Below are positions 32,643 to 41,629 of a stretch of 64,000 nucleotides of DNA, one piece after another. Each line of letters opens with the position of its first letter. Position 1 is the stretch's first letter. Below the pieces are notes generated by a model. That model did no database searches. It saw only the letters and a list, made by a program, of their open reading frames with translations, and was not told where the DNA came from. Position numbers and translations under genes: made by a program. The stretch is from Tropicimonas aquimaris (GTDB lineage: Bacteria; Pseudomonadota; Alphaproteobacteria; Rhodobacterales; Rhodobacteraceae). Location: assembly GCF_042676185.1 (NCBI RefSeq), contig NZ_JBHTJT010000038.1:186001-250000 (forward strand), read 5' to 3'.

Positions 32643-33310
32643 CCGCCAAGCCTCCGTCCGACGCGGGCCGAAAGCGCGAAAGTCGCCGCGATGGTGGCCA
32701 GCGAGATCGCCACGAGGACCGCCGACATCGTCGCGGCCGCACCCATGTCGAAGGCCTGCACCCGGTCGTAGATGGAGATCGCGATGGTCCGAGTCTCGCC
32801 CGGGATCGAGCCGCCGACCATGAGCACGATGCCGAATTCACCAAGCGTGTGAGCGAAGGTCAGCATCATCGCCGTCATCAGCCCTGGCCAGGCCAGCGGC
32901 AGCTCCACCCGCCAGAGCGACTGCCAGGGCGACAGGCCGGAGCAGGCCGCGGCCTCCCGCAACTCGACCGGAATGGCCTCGAACCCCCGCTGGGCCGGCT
33001 GGATCGCGAAGGGAAGGTTGAAGACCGCCGAGGCGACCACCAGCCCGGTGAAACTGAACACCAGTTGCTCTCCGAATAGCTGCTGCCAGAGCGCCCCGAC
33101 CGGCGAGCCGCGCCCGAGGGCGACCAGCAGGTAGAATCCGAACACCGTCGGCGGCAGCACCAGCGGCAGCATCACCAGCGCCTCCACCGCGCCCCGGCCC
33201 GCGAACCGCCGGTAGGCCAGCAGCCGCCCCATCGCGATCGAGACCGGCAGCAGCAGTGCCACGGTCCAGAGCGCCAACCGCAGCGAGAGCCAGAGGGCGG
33301 TCCAGTCCAC
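32639..33310 (-). CDS. modB: Molybdate ABC transporter permease
   Basis: A 223-residue permease with about five hydrophobic segments, PLVLPPTVFGFYLLVALGRGSP and the EAA loop region (LREAAACSGLSPWQSLWRVELP). The GTG at 33310 was chosen because it gives the normal ModB N-terminus (DWTALWLSLRLA) and has ggag upstream; the frame extending to 33451 lies over modA. Coupled by overlap to modC and 5 bp after the modA stop. Confidence 0.9.
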   Translation of the reverse strand: MDWTALWLSLRLALWTVALLLPVSIAMGRLLAYRRFAGRGAVEALVMLPLVLPPTVFGFYLLVALGRGSPVGALWQQLFGEQLVFSFTGLVVASAVFNLPFAIQPAQRGFEAIPVELREAAACSGLSPWQSLWRVELPLAWPGLMTAMMLTFAHTLGEFGIVLMVGGSIPGETRTIAISIYDRVQAFDMGAAATMSAVLVAISLATIAATFALSARVGRRLGG

Positions 33311-33315
33311 CGCCG

Positions 33316-34101
33316 CTACTCCGGCAGCTCGAACCCGTAGCGCGCAAGGATCTCGCGCGCGGGCGGCGACTGGACATGGGCGTAGAAGGCCTCCGCGACC
33401 GGCCCCGCCTCCGGCAGCAGCGCCATGCGCTGACGCAGCGGCTGGTGCCATTCGGCGGAGATCAGCGCGAAATCGCCCTGTTCGGCCAGTTGCGGAGAAA
33501 GTGCCAGCGAATGCGCGATGATGCCGCCCTCGGCGTTGCCGGAGAGCGCGAATTGCGCCGCCTGGCTGACGTTCTCGCCCAGCACCAGATAAGACTGCAG
33601 CGGCTCCCAGAGACCGGCGTGCTGCAACACCTCCTTCGCGCGCATCCCGTAGGGCGCGTGGTCGGGGTTGGCGATGGCGAAACGGCGCAGACGGTTCTCG
33701 GTCAGCACTTCCCGCAATTTCTCCAGCGTGCCATCCGCCGTCAGCGTCGAGCCCTTGGGAACCGCGATCACCACGCGCCCCTCGGCATAGAGCAGCCCCT
33801 CGTCCCGGGTCAGCCCGTCGCGGGCCAGATCCAGAACGAACTGCTCGTCGGCGGCCATGAACATCTGGAACGGCGCGCCCTCGCGGATCTGTCGCGCCAG
33901 GTTGCCGGTTGCCCCGAAGGAGAGCCGCAGCCCCTGCCCAGTAGCGGCCTCGAACCCGGCGGCAACCTCCTCCAATGCGAACCGCAGGTCGGAGGCTGCC
34001 GCGATCACCGGCGCCGGCTCCTGCGCCCGGACGCGGCTTGCGAACAGGATGGCGCCGAAGGCAAGGCTCGCGGCACCGAAACGTCGGCGTGTCAGGATCA
34101 T
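33316..34101 (-). CDS. modA: Molybdate-binding periplasmic protein
   Basis: A 261-residue exported binding protein. The N-terminus has TRRRFGAASLAFG, a possible twin-arginine export signal, before VRAQEPAPV. The ModA body includes AAASDLRFALEEVAAGFE, LSFGATGNLARQI, VIAVPKGS, FAIANPDHAPYGMRAKEVL and GGIIAHSLAL. The ATG at 34101 has GGAG eight bases upstream; an in-frame ATG seven codons earlier (34122) is a possible alternative. An inverted repeat in the leader overlaps that ribosome site. Confidence 0.9.
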   Translation of the reverse strand: MILTRRRFGAASLAFGAILFASRVRAQEPAPVIAAASDLRFALEEVAAGFEAATGQGLRLSFGATGNLARQIREGAPFQMFMAADEQFVLDLARDGLTRDEGLLYAEGRVVIAVPKGSTLTADGTLEKLREVLTENRLRRFAIANPDHAPYGMRAKEVLQHAGLWEPLQSYLVLGENVSQAAQFALSGNAEGGIIAHSLALSPQLAEQGDFALISAEWHQPLRQRMALLPEAGPVAEAFYAHVQSPPAREILARYGFELPE

Positions 34102-34148
34102 GCGGGCTCCGGTCAGGTGCATCCGTTCGCGACTATCGAAGAGCCCGC
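34102..34148 (-). promoter_or_regulatory. modA leader inverted repeat masking the ribosome site
   Basis: Perfect 8-bp arms GCGGGCTC and GAGCCCGC (on the minus strand at 34148-34141 and 34109-34102) are separated by 31 bases. The downstream arm touches the modA ATG and contains most of its GGAG. Pairing in the mRNA would hide the ribosome site, so translation could be controlled by structure. No known molybdenum-cofactor riboswitch fold fits in this 62-bp gap. Confidence 0.4.
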
Positions 34149-34163
34149 CGCGCGGGTCAATTG

Positions 34164-34535
34164 TTATTTCCCACCGGGAATATCCGTCGTCAGATGCCGC
34201 AGCGCCTCGATCTCGGCGCCTCCGGCGGCGGCGGCCTTGGCCTCGAACTCGCGGTAAAGCCGCAGCACCTCGCGCCCGGTGTCGGTCAGCACCGCGCCGC
34301 CGACGCCCGGCCCGCCGCGCGCGCTCTCGACCACCGACGCACGGAACATGCCGTTCATGGTCTCGACCAGCGTCCAGGCCCGCTTGTAGCTCATTTTCAT
34401 CTCGCGCCCGGCCGCGGCGATGGAGCCGGTGCGGTCGATCCGCTCCAGCAGTTCCGCCTTGCCCGGTCCCATCATCTCGTCCTCGCCAAAAACGATACGC
34501 AGGCGGAGGCGTGGGGGATCGGATGGCGCAGTCAT
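34164..34535 (-). CDS. ModE-like regulator, DNA-binding domain only
   Basis: A 123-residue protein with the winged-helix N-terminal domain of ModE: RLRIVFGEDEMMGPGKAELLERIDRTGS (in part), AAAGREMKMSYKRAWTLVETMN, and GGPGVGGAVLTDTGREVLRLYREFE. It lacks the C-terminal MOP domains that bind molybdate in E. coli ModE, as is common for short ModE forms. It lies 62 bp upstream of modA on the same strand. It probably controls the operon, though how it senses molybdate without MOP domains is open. Confidence 0.85.
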   Translation of the reverse strand: MTAPSDPPRLRLRIVFGEDEMMGPGKAELLERIDRTGSIAAAGREMKMSYKRAWTLVETMNGMFRASVVESARGGPGVGGAVLTDTGREVLRLYREFEAKAAAAGGAEIEALRHLTTDIPGGK

Positions 34536-34587
34536 GGCAAAAGCATATCCGCACTTCCGCCGCGGCTGGCAAGGCCAGGGCGCTGCA

Positions 34588-36288
34588 TCACTCCCTGCGG
34601 CAGCCGAGGCCGTATTCGTCGCCGCACCAGGCCTTGAGCCGCTCGCTGTCCTCCGCGCTCCATCCTTCGGGCTCGGTCACGGCGACCCAGGGCTCGATGT
34701 AGTCGCGGGCCGCATAGTTGTGGCCGAAGCCGCTGGGCACGGCCAGCGCAAGCGCCATGTCGAGCGCAAGCTGCAACTGCGTGACAACTGGAATGAACCT
34801 CATCGCCGGCGAGACATCCGGCGCGCGCGGTTCGCGCATCCACTGCGGCGCGCGCCAGACAGAGGCCGGCTCGTAAAAGACGATGGCGTCGGAAGCATGT
34901 TGCAGAAACACGACCCGCAGCCTGCCCCAGGGCCCCGGCGTCCGTTCCAGTCCGCCGAACTGCGAGGCGAAGCGCACGAGGCTTCCTTCGCCGACTTCGG
35001 GCAACACGTAGGGCGTGCCGGGATTGCGTGCCGCCACCGCGTTCCGCCAGTGCTGCGATGGGAACGGCGGGCCGGTCCAGAGCGCGCCGTCGATCGGGTC
35101 GTCCAGCATCCGGAAGATGTTGAAGGAATACATAGACGACCAGGCGCCGAGGCTGATCCCGTGCATGTAGAGCCGCGGCCGCCCCTCCGGCGGCAGGGAC
35201 TTCCAGTGGTCATAGACCACGCGCATCGTTGCACTGGCCTGTTCGAGCCCCGATTGCGTCTCGAAGATCAGCGCAAGCGGCGATTGCAGGTAGGAATACT
35301 GGACGGCGACAGTGGCGATGTCGCCACCATGCATGAACTCCAGCGGCTCGTGACCGCCCGGGTCGAGCCAGCCGGTGCCGGTCGGACTGGCCACGATCAG
35401 GACCTTGCGGTCGAAAGCCCCGAGACGCTTCATCTCCTCCAGCGCCAGCTCCGCCCGGGCCTGCGGTTCCTCGGCCTGCGCACGGCCAACATAAACCCGG
35501 ATCGGCTCCATCGCCGAACCGCCGTTGAAAGCCGCGATGGCGGCCGCACCCGGCCCGTTGAGGACGAAGTTCCGCCCCGGCTGGCCCATTGCGCCCCAAT
35601 CGACGAGCGACTCCGCGCTGCCCGGCAGGCGCGGATCCGCAGGCTGCGGCGGCGCGTCGGCAAAGAGATTCTGCGCCGTGGCATAGGAGGCGTCGGCCGC
35701 ATCGAAGGCCCATTGAACCACCCCGTCACGGGTGACGACAAAGACGATTGCCACCGCCAGCGCCAGCCCCATCACATTGGCCAGCCGCATCGGCAGGATT
35801 CGGTAGAGCCGGTGCCGGATCGTGTCGAACATCTTCTGCACCGCCCAGCCGATGGCAAAGCACACGAAAAAGACGATGCAGGCGACGACGACGATACCCG
35901 GCGTGCTGAAATCCTCCAACGGCTCCATGCCGAAGCGCTGGCGAATGGAGTCTTGCCATTCAGCGGCATGCAGAAGCGTCCAGACCAGAAATCCCAGAAC
36001 CGGAACGGCGAGCACCCAATGCGCGATCCGCGCCGCCCGGCCGGACAGAAGCGGCAGTTCCAGCGCCCGCCAGGCCGAGAGCAGCAGTTGCCCGATCAGG
36101 TAGCCGAGCGCGGTCACGAGACCGGCCAGCACGCCCTGGAGTTGCCATGAGCGCGGGATCAGCGATGGTGTTAGCGACGCTTCGAAGAACAGGAGGCCGA
36201 GAAGCAGAGGCAGGATGGAAAGCCCGATCAAGCGTGGAGCCTTCTCTCGGACCCTGCGGTTCGAGCGGGAACGTAGGAACTCGGTCAC
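34588..36288 (-). CDS. Alpha/beta-hydrolase family protein with N-terminal membrane region
   Basis: A 566-residue protein. The first 220 residues hold four or more hydrophobic helices (about 22-40, 50-72, 88-108, 130-155, 172-192). The C-terminal part is a hydrolase of the Abhydrolase_9 type with GRAQAEEPQARAELAL, VASPTGTGWLDPG, MHGISLGAWSS (the nucleophile Ser in GISLG) and late QHASDAIVFY and HNYA motifs for the Asp and His. The start is a GTG at 36288 with ggagg six bases upstream. Substrate is unknown; a membrane-lipid or ester hydrolase is a fair guess. Same direction as the mod operon, 52 bp before it. Confidence 0.8.
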   Translation of the reverse strand: MTEFLRSRSNRRVREKAPRLIGLSILPLLLGLLFFEASLTPSLIPRSWQLQGVLAGLVTALGYLIGQLLLSAWRALELPLLSGRAARIAHWVLAVPVLGFLVWTLLHAAEWQDSIRQRFGMEPLEDFSTPGIVVVACIVFFVCFAIGWAVQKMFDTIRHRLYRILPMRLANVMGLALAVAIVFVVTRDGVVQWAFDAADASYATAQNLFADAPPQPADPRLPGSAESLVDWGAMGQPGRNFVLNGPGAAAIAAFNGGSAMEPIRVYVGRAQAEEPQARAELALEEMKRLGAFDRKVLIVASPTGTGWLDPGGHEPLEFMHGGDIATVAVQYSYLQSPLALIFETQSGLEQASATMRVVYDHWKSLPPEGRPRLYMHGISLGAWSSMYSFNIFRMLDDPIDGALWTGPPFPSQHWRNAVAARNPGTPYVLPEVGEGSLVRFASQFGGLERTPGPWGRLRVVFLQHASDAIVFYEPASVWRAPQWMREPRAPDVSPAMRFIPVVTQLQLALDMALALAVPSGFGHNYAARDYIEPWVAVTEPEGWSAEDSERLKAWCGDEYGLGCRRE

Positions 36289-36458
36289 GACGGCCTCCGA
36301 TGCACCGACATTTCAATGGGCCGCGTCACATATATTCGGCAGCTTGCCTCCACACTGGCACATCGCAAGGCGACGCACCGAGATGTCCCAACGTCGCGCC
36401 CAGATTGGCCCCTGGCCTCCGGGATGGCCGGACCGCGCAACCGCCCTATCTCACGCGC

Positions 36459-38006
36459 ATGACCGAAGAGACCCAAACCGCCTCCGACGCAAACCTGATC
36501 CTCGTCCTCGGCGACCAGCTTTCGCCCGACCTGCCCTCGCTTTGCGCGGGCGATCCGGATCGCGACACGGTGCTGATGGCAGAGGTCGCCTCGGAGGCGA
36601 GCTATGTCCCGCACCACCCAAAGAAGATCGCCTTTCTCTTCGCGGCCATGCGCCACTTCGCCAAGGAACTGCGCAACGAGGGCTGGCGGGTCCGCTATGT
36701 CGATCTGGAGGACACCGGCAACAGCCAGTCGCTCTCCGGGGAGGTTGAGCGGGCGCTCGAGGATCTGCCGGGGCGCGCGCTGCTGCTGACCGAGCCGGGC
36801 GAATACCGGCTCAAGACCGAGCTGGAGGAATGGGCCGAGCGCGAAGGAACCCCGATGCGTATGCTCGAGGACAGCCGCTTCATTGCAAGCCATGCCGAAT
36901 TCCGGGACTGGGCCGACGGCCGCAAGCAGCTCCGGATGGAGTATTTCTACCGCGAGATGCGGCGCAAGACCGGGCTTCTGATGCATGGCGACAAGCCGGA
37001 GGGCGGCCGGTGGAATTTCGACTCCGAGAACCGCAAGCCCGCCCGGGACGACCTCTTCATGCCGCGCCCACTCGAACATCGGCCCGACGAGACGACCGAG
37101 GCGGTGCTCGACCTCGTCGAGCGGCGTTTCGGCGATAATTTCGGCCGCCTGAAACCGTTCTGGTTCGCCGTCACCCGCGCGCAGGCGCTCGACGCGCTGG
37201 ACCATTTCGCCGAGGAAGCCCTGCCCTGTTTCGGCGACTACCAGGACGCCATGCTCGAAGGCGAGCGCTTCCTCTATCACTCGGTCCTCGCACTCTACAT
37301 CAACGCCGGCCTGCTCGGCCCGCTGGAGGTCTGCCACCGGGTCGAACGCGCCTACCACGAGGGCAATGCACCGCTCAACGCGGTCGAGGGATTCATCCGG
37401 CAGATCATCGGCTGGCGCGAATTCGTGCGTGGGATCTACTGGATGCAGATGCCCGGCTACACGGAGCAAAACTTCTTCGGCGCTATGCGGCCCCTGCCCG
37501 ATTTCTACTGGAGCGGCGAGACCGACATGGCCTGCATGGCCGCCGCGATCGGTCAGACCCGCGACGAGGCCTATGCCCATCACATCCAAAGGCTGATGGT
37601 AACCGGTAATTTCGCGATGCTGGCAGGCGTGGACCCGCACGAGGTCCACGAATGGTATCTCGCCGTCTATGCCGACGCCTACGAATGGGTCGAGGCGCCG
37701 AACGTGATCGGGATGAGCCAGTTCGCCGATGGCGGGCTGCTCGGCTCCAAGCCTTACGCGGCCAGCGGCAATTACATCAACAAGATGTCGGACCATTGCG
37801 CCGGCTGCGCCTACGACGTGAAGAAAAAGACCGGAGACGGTGCCTGCCCGTTCAACCCGCTCTACTGGGATTTCCTCGTGCGCAACCGAAAGAAGCTGGG
37901 AAACAACCCGCGGCTGGTGCAGGTCTACCGCACCTGGGACCAGATGGAGAGCGACCGCCAGTCCGAATACCTGGACAGCGCCCGCGCAATACTTGACCGG
38001 TTGTGA
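36459..38006 (+). CDS. phrB: Iron-sulfur photolyase/cryptochrome (FeS-BCP, PhrB type; prokaryotic (6-4) photolyase)
   Basis: A 515-residue flavoprotein. It has an N-terminal DUF-type Rossmann domain (LVLGDQL, about 14-20) and the C-terminal FAD-binding photolyase domain. Four Cys that should hold a [4Fe-4S] cluster are present: Cys359 (TDMAC), Cys447 and Cys450 (HCAGC) and Cys463 (GACPFNPLYWDFL), with the spacing of Agrobacterium PhrB. The family repairs UV (6-4) photoproducts and usually carries a lumazine antenna. The ATG at 36459 matches the family length; no clear ribosome site precedes it. Divergent from the hydrolase gene; the 170-bp gap should hold both promoters. Confidence 0.93.
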   Translation: MTEETQTASDANLILVLGDQLSPDLPSLCAGDPDRDTVLMAEVASEASYVPHHPKKIAFLFAAMRHFAKELRNEGWRVRYVDLEDTGNSQSLSGEVERALEDLPGRALLLTEPGEYRLKTELEEWAEREGTPMRMLEDSRFIASHAEFRDWADGRKQLRMEYFYREMRRKTGLLMHGDKPEGGRWNFDSENRKPARDDLFMPRPLEHRPDETTEAVLDLVERRFGDNFGRLKPFWFAVTRAQALDALDHFAEEALPCFGDYQDAMLEGERFLYHSVLALYINAGLLGPLEVCHRVERAYHEGNAPLNAVEGFIRQIIGWREFVRGIYWMQMPGYTEQNFFGAMRPLPDFYWSGETDMACMAAAIGQTRDEAYAHHIQRLMVTGNFAMLAGVDPHEVHEWYLAVYADAYEWVEAPNVIGMSQFADGGLLGSKPYAASGNYINKMSDHCAGCAYDVKKKTGDGACPFNPLYWDFLVRNRKKLGNNPRLVQVYRTWDQMESDRQSEYLDSARAILDRL

Positions 38007-38023
38007 TCGGGGTGAGGCCAGGC

Positions 38024-38113
38024 TTGGGGGGCGCTGCCCCCAAAACCCCCGGGATATTTCCCGACAGAAGAAACCCTGGGCCGCGCATCGCTTCTTCTAT
38101 CCTGAAATATCCC
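38024..38113. repeat. Compound palindromic intergenic element after phrB
   Basis: First part: a G-run/C-run hairpin, arms TTGGGGGGC and GCCCCCAA (38024-38043). Second part: arms GGGATATTTC (38051-38060) and GAAATATCCC (38104-38113), with inner arms AGAAGAA (38066-38072) and TTCTTCT (38092-38098). A further short hairpin (38124-38140) follows. Elements of this look (G/C-run plus GATATTT) are, as I recall, scattered between genes in Rhodobacteraceae genomes. It probably also ends the phrB transcript. No second copy was noticed in the window. Confidence 0.6.
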
Positions 38114-38254
38114 CGCCGGAGGCACGATCCGCAGGATCGTTCTGATCCGCGGACGAGAGATGCTGACGGCTGCCGGGCACCCGCGTCTTTCGCCGCTTGA
38201 CGTCCGCTGGCGCAGGATCGACGGTGCGCCGCAGCACAAGCAAGCGAGGCTCCA

Positions 38255-39286
38255 TTGAAAACCTTCTTCAGCGAGGACCACCGCCGACATTTCCCGCAGG
38301 CAGAGCTCAGCGGCGGCGAGTTCGTGACCCCTTTCGAGCGGCCGAGCCGCGTGGAATACGTGCTGAGCCGGCTTCACGAGCGCGGTCTCACGGATATCGT
38401 CGCCCCCGGCGCGCCGGACATGGAGGCGATCCGCGCCCTGTGCGCACCTGACTACCTGGCCTTCCTCGAAACCGCATGGAGCGAGTGGAAGACGGCCGGG
38501 ATGGCCGGCGAGATCATCGCCGCGAGCTTCCCCGCCCGCCGGATGCAGACCGCCCGACCGCCGCGCAACATCGACGGCAAGGTCGGCTACTACGCGCTGG
38601 CCGCCGAAACCGCGATGACCGGTGGGACATGGGCCGCGGCGCTGTCCTCGGCCGCCTCCGCGCAGGCGGCGCAGGCCCATGTCGCGGCCGGGGCGAACTC
38701 CGCATTCGCGCTCTGCCGCCCGCCCGGGCACCACGCCACGGCCGATATGTACGGCGGCTATTGCTTCATCAACAACGCGGCGCTGGCGGCCGACGCCTTC
38801 CGCCGCGACGGCGCGCAGCGGGTGGCGGTGCTCGACATCGACTTCCACCACGGCAACGGCACGCAGGATATCTTCTACGGCCGCGGTGACGTGTTCTTCG
38901 CCTCGCTCCACGGCGCGCCGGAGGATGCCTTCCCCTACTTCCTCGGTTATGCCGACGAGACCGGCCAGGGCGCGGGCGAAGGCGCGAATGCGAACTACCC
39001 GATGCCGCCGGGCACGGCGTACGACGTCTGGTCCGAGGCGCTCGACGCCGCGCTGGCCCGAATCCGCGATTTCGGCGCCGAGGCGCTGGTGATCTCGCTC
39101 GGCACCGATGCCTACAAGGACGACCCGATCAGCTTCTTCAAGCTCGACAGCCCCGATTTCCTCGACGCCGGGGTGCGGATCGGCAAGCTCGGCCTGCCGA
39201 CCGTCTTCTGCATGGAGGGGGGCTATGCGATCGAACAGGTCGGGATCAACGCGGTGAACGTGCTGGAGGGGTTCCTCGATGCGTGA
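38255..39286 (+). CDS. Acetylpolyamine amidohydrolase (histone-deacetylase superfamily)
   Basis: A 343-residue zinc hydrolase. PPGHHA (156-161; catalytic His159 and His160), DIDFHHGNG (zinc ligands Asp196 and His198), GTDAYKDDP (zinc ligand Asp285) and the late GGYAIEQVG Tyr are all in place, as in bacterial AphA/AphB enzymes that remove acetyl from putrescine or cadaverine. The start appears to be TTG at 38255 with gagg seven bases upstream. The end overlaps aguB by eight bases, so the pair is one operon of polyamine breakdown. Confidence 0.88.
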   Translation: MKTFFSEDHRRHFPQAELSGGEFVTPFERPSRVEYVLSRLHERGLTDIVAPGAPDMEAIRALCAPDYLAFLETAWSEWKTAGMAGEIIAASFPARRMQTARPPRNIDGKVGYYALAAETAMTGGTWAAALSSAASAQAAQAHVAAGANSAFALCRPPGHHATADMYGGYCFINNAALAADAFRRDGAQRVAVLDIDFHHGNGTQDIFYGRGDVFFASLHGAPEDAFPYFLGYADETGQGAGEGANANYPMPPGTAYDVWSEALDAALARIRDFGAEALVISLGTDAYKDDPISFFKLDSPDFLDAGVRIGKLGLPTVFCMEGGYAIEQVGINAVNVLEGFLDA

Positions 39287-40142
39287 GGTGACGCTCGCGG
39301 TCACCCAGTTCTCCTGCGGGCCGGACCATGGCGCCAACGCCGACCGCGCCGAGGCGCTGGTCCGGCGCGCTGCCGCCGAGGGCGCGCAGGTGATCCTGCT
39401 GCAGGAGCTGTTCGAGGGCCCCTATTTCTGCAAGACCGAGGATCCGCGCTACTTCGACTGGGCGCGGCCGCTGGAGGGCAACCCGCTGGTGGCGCGCTTC
39501 GCGGCGCTGGCGCGGGAACTGGGTGTGGTGCTGCCGGTGTCGTTCTTCGAAAGCGCGGGACCGGCGCATTTCAACTCGATGGCCATGGTGGATGCCGATG
39601 GCGCGGTGCTCGGCTGTTATCGCAAGAGCCATATCCCGCAGGGGCCGGGCTACGAGGAGAAGTACTACTTCTCCCCCGGAGACACCGGCTTCCGGGTCTG
39701 GGACACCGCCTTTGGCCGGATCGGGGTCGGCATCTGCTGGGACCAGTGGTTCCCTGAGGCCGCGCGAGCGATGGCGCTGATGGGCGCCGAGGTCCTGCTC
39801 TACCCAACCGCGATCGGCTCCGAGCCGCCGGCGCCCGGCTATGACAGCCAACCGCACTGGGAGATGGTCATGCGCGGCCATGCGGCGGCCAATATCCTGC
39901 CTGTCGCGGCCTCCAACCGGATCGGGTGCGAGGTGCAGGACGGACAGGAGGTGACCTTCTACGGCACCTCCTTCATCTCCGACCAGACGGGGCAGATCCT
40001 GACCCAGGCCGGACGCGAGGGCGAGGCGGTGCGGCTCGCCAAAGTTGATCTCGATGCGATTGCCGAACTGCGCCGCAGCTGGGGCCTGTTCCGGGACCGC
40101 CGCCCAGAGCTTTACGGCGCGTTGAAAGGGTTCGGCGGCTGA
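39279..40142 (+). CDS. aguB: N-carbamoylputrescine amidase
   Basis: A 287-residue nitrilase-superfamily enzyme. The catalytic triad is visible: Glu43 (LLQELFEGPYFC), Lys116 (YRKSHIPQGPGY) and Cys153 (GVGICWDQWFPE). The surrounding residues match AguB, which converts N-carbamoylputrescine to putrescine, CO2 and ammonia. It overlaps the preceding deacetylase gene; its stop abuts the stop of the convergent amidase gene with no base between. An agmatine deiminase gene (aguA), the usual partner, is not in the window. Confidence 0.92.
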   Translation: MREVTLAVTQFSCGPDHGANADRAEALVRRAAAEGAQVILLQELFEGPYFCKTEDPRYFDWARPLEGNPLVARFAALARELGVVLPVSFFESAGPAHFNSMAMVDADGAVLGCYRKSHIPQGPGYEEKYYFSPGDTGFRVWDTAFGRIGVGICWDQWFPEAARAMALMGAEVLLYPTAIGSEPPAPGYDSQPHWEMVMRGHAAANILPVAASNRIGCEVQDGQEVTFYGTSFISDQTGQILTQAGREGEAVRLAKVDLDAIAELRRSWGLFRDRRPELYGALKGFGG

Positions 40143-41561
40143 TCAGGCCGGGGGGCGGCGGTTCGGCCAATCGGTCGCCCGGTGATAGGCGTCGCCTGTC
40201 GCCAGGATAGCCGCATCCGCCCCGGCGGATCCGAAGATCTGGACGCCTGTCGGCAGCCCGGCCGCGCCGAACCCGGCCGGCAGCGAGAGGCTCGGCAGGC
40301 CGGCGAGGCTGACCGGGACCACGACCTCCATCCAGCGGTGATAGGTGTCCATCTGTCGCCCGGCGATTTCCCGGGGCCAGCGCCAGTCCACCGGGAACGG
40401 CCAGACCTGCGCCGAGGGCAGCGCAAGCGCGTCGAAGCGGCGGAAGAGCCGGGCCGCCTCCTGGTACCATCGCGAGCGGATCGCGCTGGCCTCGAAGAGC
40501 GCCGCGGCGCTCAGGCCCGCGCCCTGTTCGATCTCCCAGATGGTCTCCGGCTTGGTGGCCGCCCGCTTCACCGGGTCGGCCGCCAGATCGCCCCGCGCCC
40601 CCGCGTTGAGCGCGGCGCGCAGTGTGGTCCAGGCGTGCCAGAGATCGGCGGCCGGAAACGGCGGTGCGAGCGGCTCGATCACGGCGCCCTGCTCTTCGAA
40701 GACCGCCAACGCCGCCTCGCAGGCGTCGAGGATGCCCGGCTCCATCGGATAGGCGCCGCCCCAGTCGCCGAGCCAGCCGATGCGCTTGCCGGCGATGCCG
40801 GTGCCGAACCCGGCCGTGAAATCCTCTGTCGCGCGGCCGAAAGGCACCTCCGGGTTCGGCCCCCCAAGAACCGACAGCAGCAAGGCGAGGTCACGCGGGC
40901 TCCGTGCCATCGGGCCGTCTGTGGCGAGCGTGGAGAGGAAGGTCTCGCCGCCCGCATCCTGCGGCACCAGCCCCCAGGTCGGGCGGAACCCGTAGACGTT
41001 GCAGAACGCCGCCGGGTTGCGGAGCGAGCCCATCATGTCCGATCCGTCGGCCAGCGGCAGCATTCGGGCGGCCAGCGCCGCCGCCGCGCCCCCGGACGAT
41101 CCACCGGCGCTGCGGGCCGGATCGTACGGGTTGCGCGTCGCGCCGAAGACCGGGTTGAAACTGTGCGAGCCGTGACCCCATTCGGGCGTGTTGGTCTTGC
41201 CGATGACGATGGCCCCGGCGGCCTTCAGCCGGGCGGCGACGAGATCGTCCTCGTCGGGCACGTGATCGGCAAAGAGCGGCGAGCCATAGGTCGTCCGCAG
41301 CCCCTTCGTCGCCACGAGATCCTTGATCGCGACCGGCATCCCCCAGAGCGGCCCGCACGGCGACTGGCGGTCCAGCGCCTCCGCCTCGGCCATCAGATCG
41401 GCGCGCGGCCTGAGCGAGACGATGGCGTTGAGGCCCGGGTTGATCGCCTCGATCCTCGCGAGAAAGGCCTGCATGACGGTCGCCACGCTGACGTTGCGTT
41501 GCCTAAGCGCCCGCGCCAGGGTGGCCGCGTCGCAGGCGGTCGGGTCGGAGAGAACTGTCAT
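40143..41561 (-). CDS. Amidase signature family enzyme
   Basis: A 472-residue amidase. The Lys-cisSer-Ser triad is at Lys80 (VAIKDL), Ser155 (AGGSSGG) and Ser179 (GSDMMGSLRNPA), the same spacing as in GatA. The nucleophile motif has MMG where GG(T/S)G is usual, which may affect the oxyanion loop. The length and the position beside aguB and the Pot transporter suggest hydrolysis of an amide of a polyamine or a related compound. A role as GatA is unlikely because no gatB or gatC is present. It shares strand with the transporter but is downstream of it. Confidence 0.88.
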   Translation of the reverse strand: MTVLSDPTACDAATLARALRQRNVSVATVMQAFLARIEAINPGLNAIVSLRPRADLMAEAEALDRQSPCGPLWGMPVAIKDLVATKGLRTTYGSPLFADHVPDEDDLVAARLKAAGAIVIGKTNTPEWGHGSHSFNPVFGATRNPYDPARSAGGSSGGAAAALAARMLPLADGSDMMGSLRNPAAFCNVYGFRPTWGLVPQDAGGETFLSTLATDGPMARSPRDLALLLSVLGGPNPEVPFGRATEDFTAGFGTGIAGKRIGWLGDWGGAYPMEPGILDACEAALAVFEEQGAVIEPLAPPFPAADLWHAWTTLRAALNAGARGDLAADPVKRAATKPETIWEIEQGAGLSAAALFEASAIRSRWYQEAARLFRRFDALALPSAQVWPFPVDWRWPREIAGRQMDTYHRWMEVVVPVSLAGLPSLSLPAGFGAAGLPTGVQIFGSAGADAAILATGDAYHRATDWPNRRPPA

Positions 41562-41609
41562 GGGGTATGGTCCGGGTTTGGGCCGGAGTGGGCTGCCCCC
41601 CGGCCCGAC

Positions 41610-41629
41610 GGGCGCCGAAGCGCCCTTTT
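41610..41629. terminator. Hairpin with T-tract between potF-like gene and amidase
   Basis: Perfect 6-bp arms GGGCGC (41610-41615) and GCGCCC (41620-41625) with a CGAA loop and then TTTT on the plus strand. On the minus strand, where the neighbours are read, the loop is the stable TTCG tetraloop but no T-tract follows. It probably limits read-through from the transporter into the amidase gene. Confidence 0.5.

Noticed and set aside
38160..38230. Small plus-strand frame starting at the ATG near 38160
   Set aside because: Very short, no ribosome site, and lies in the repeat-rich gap.
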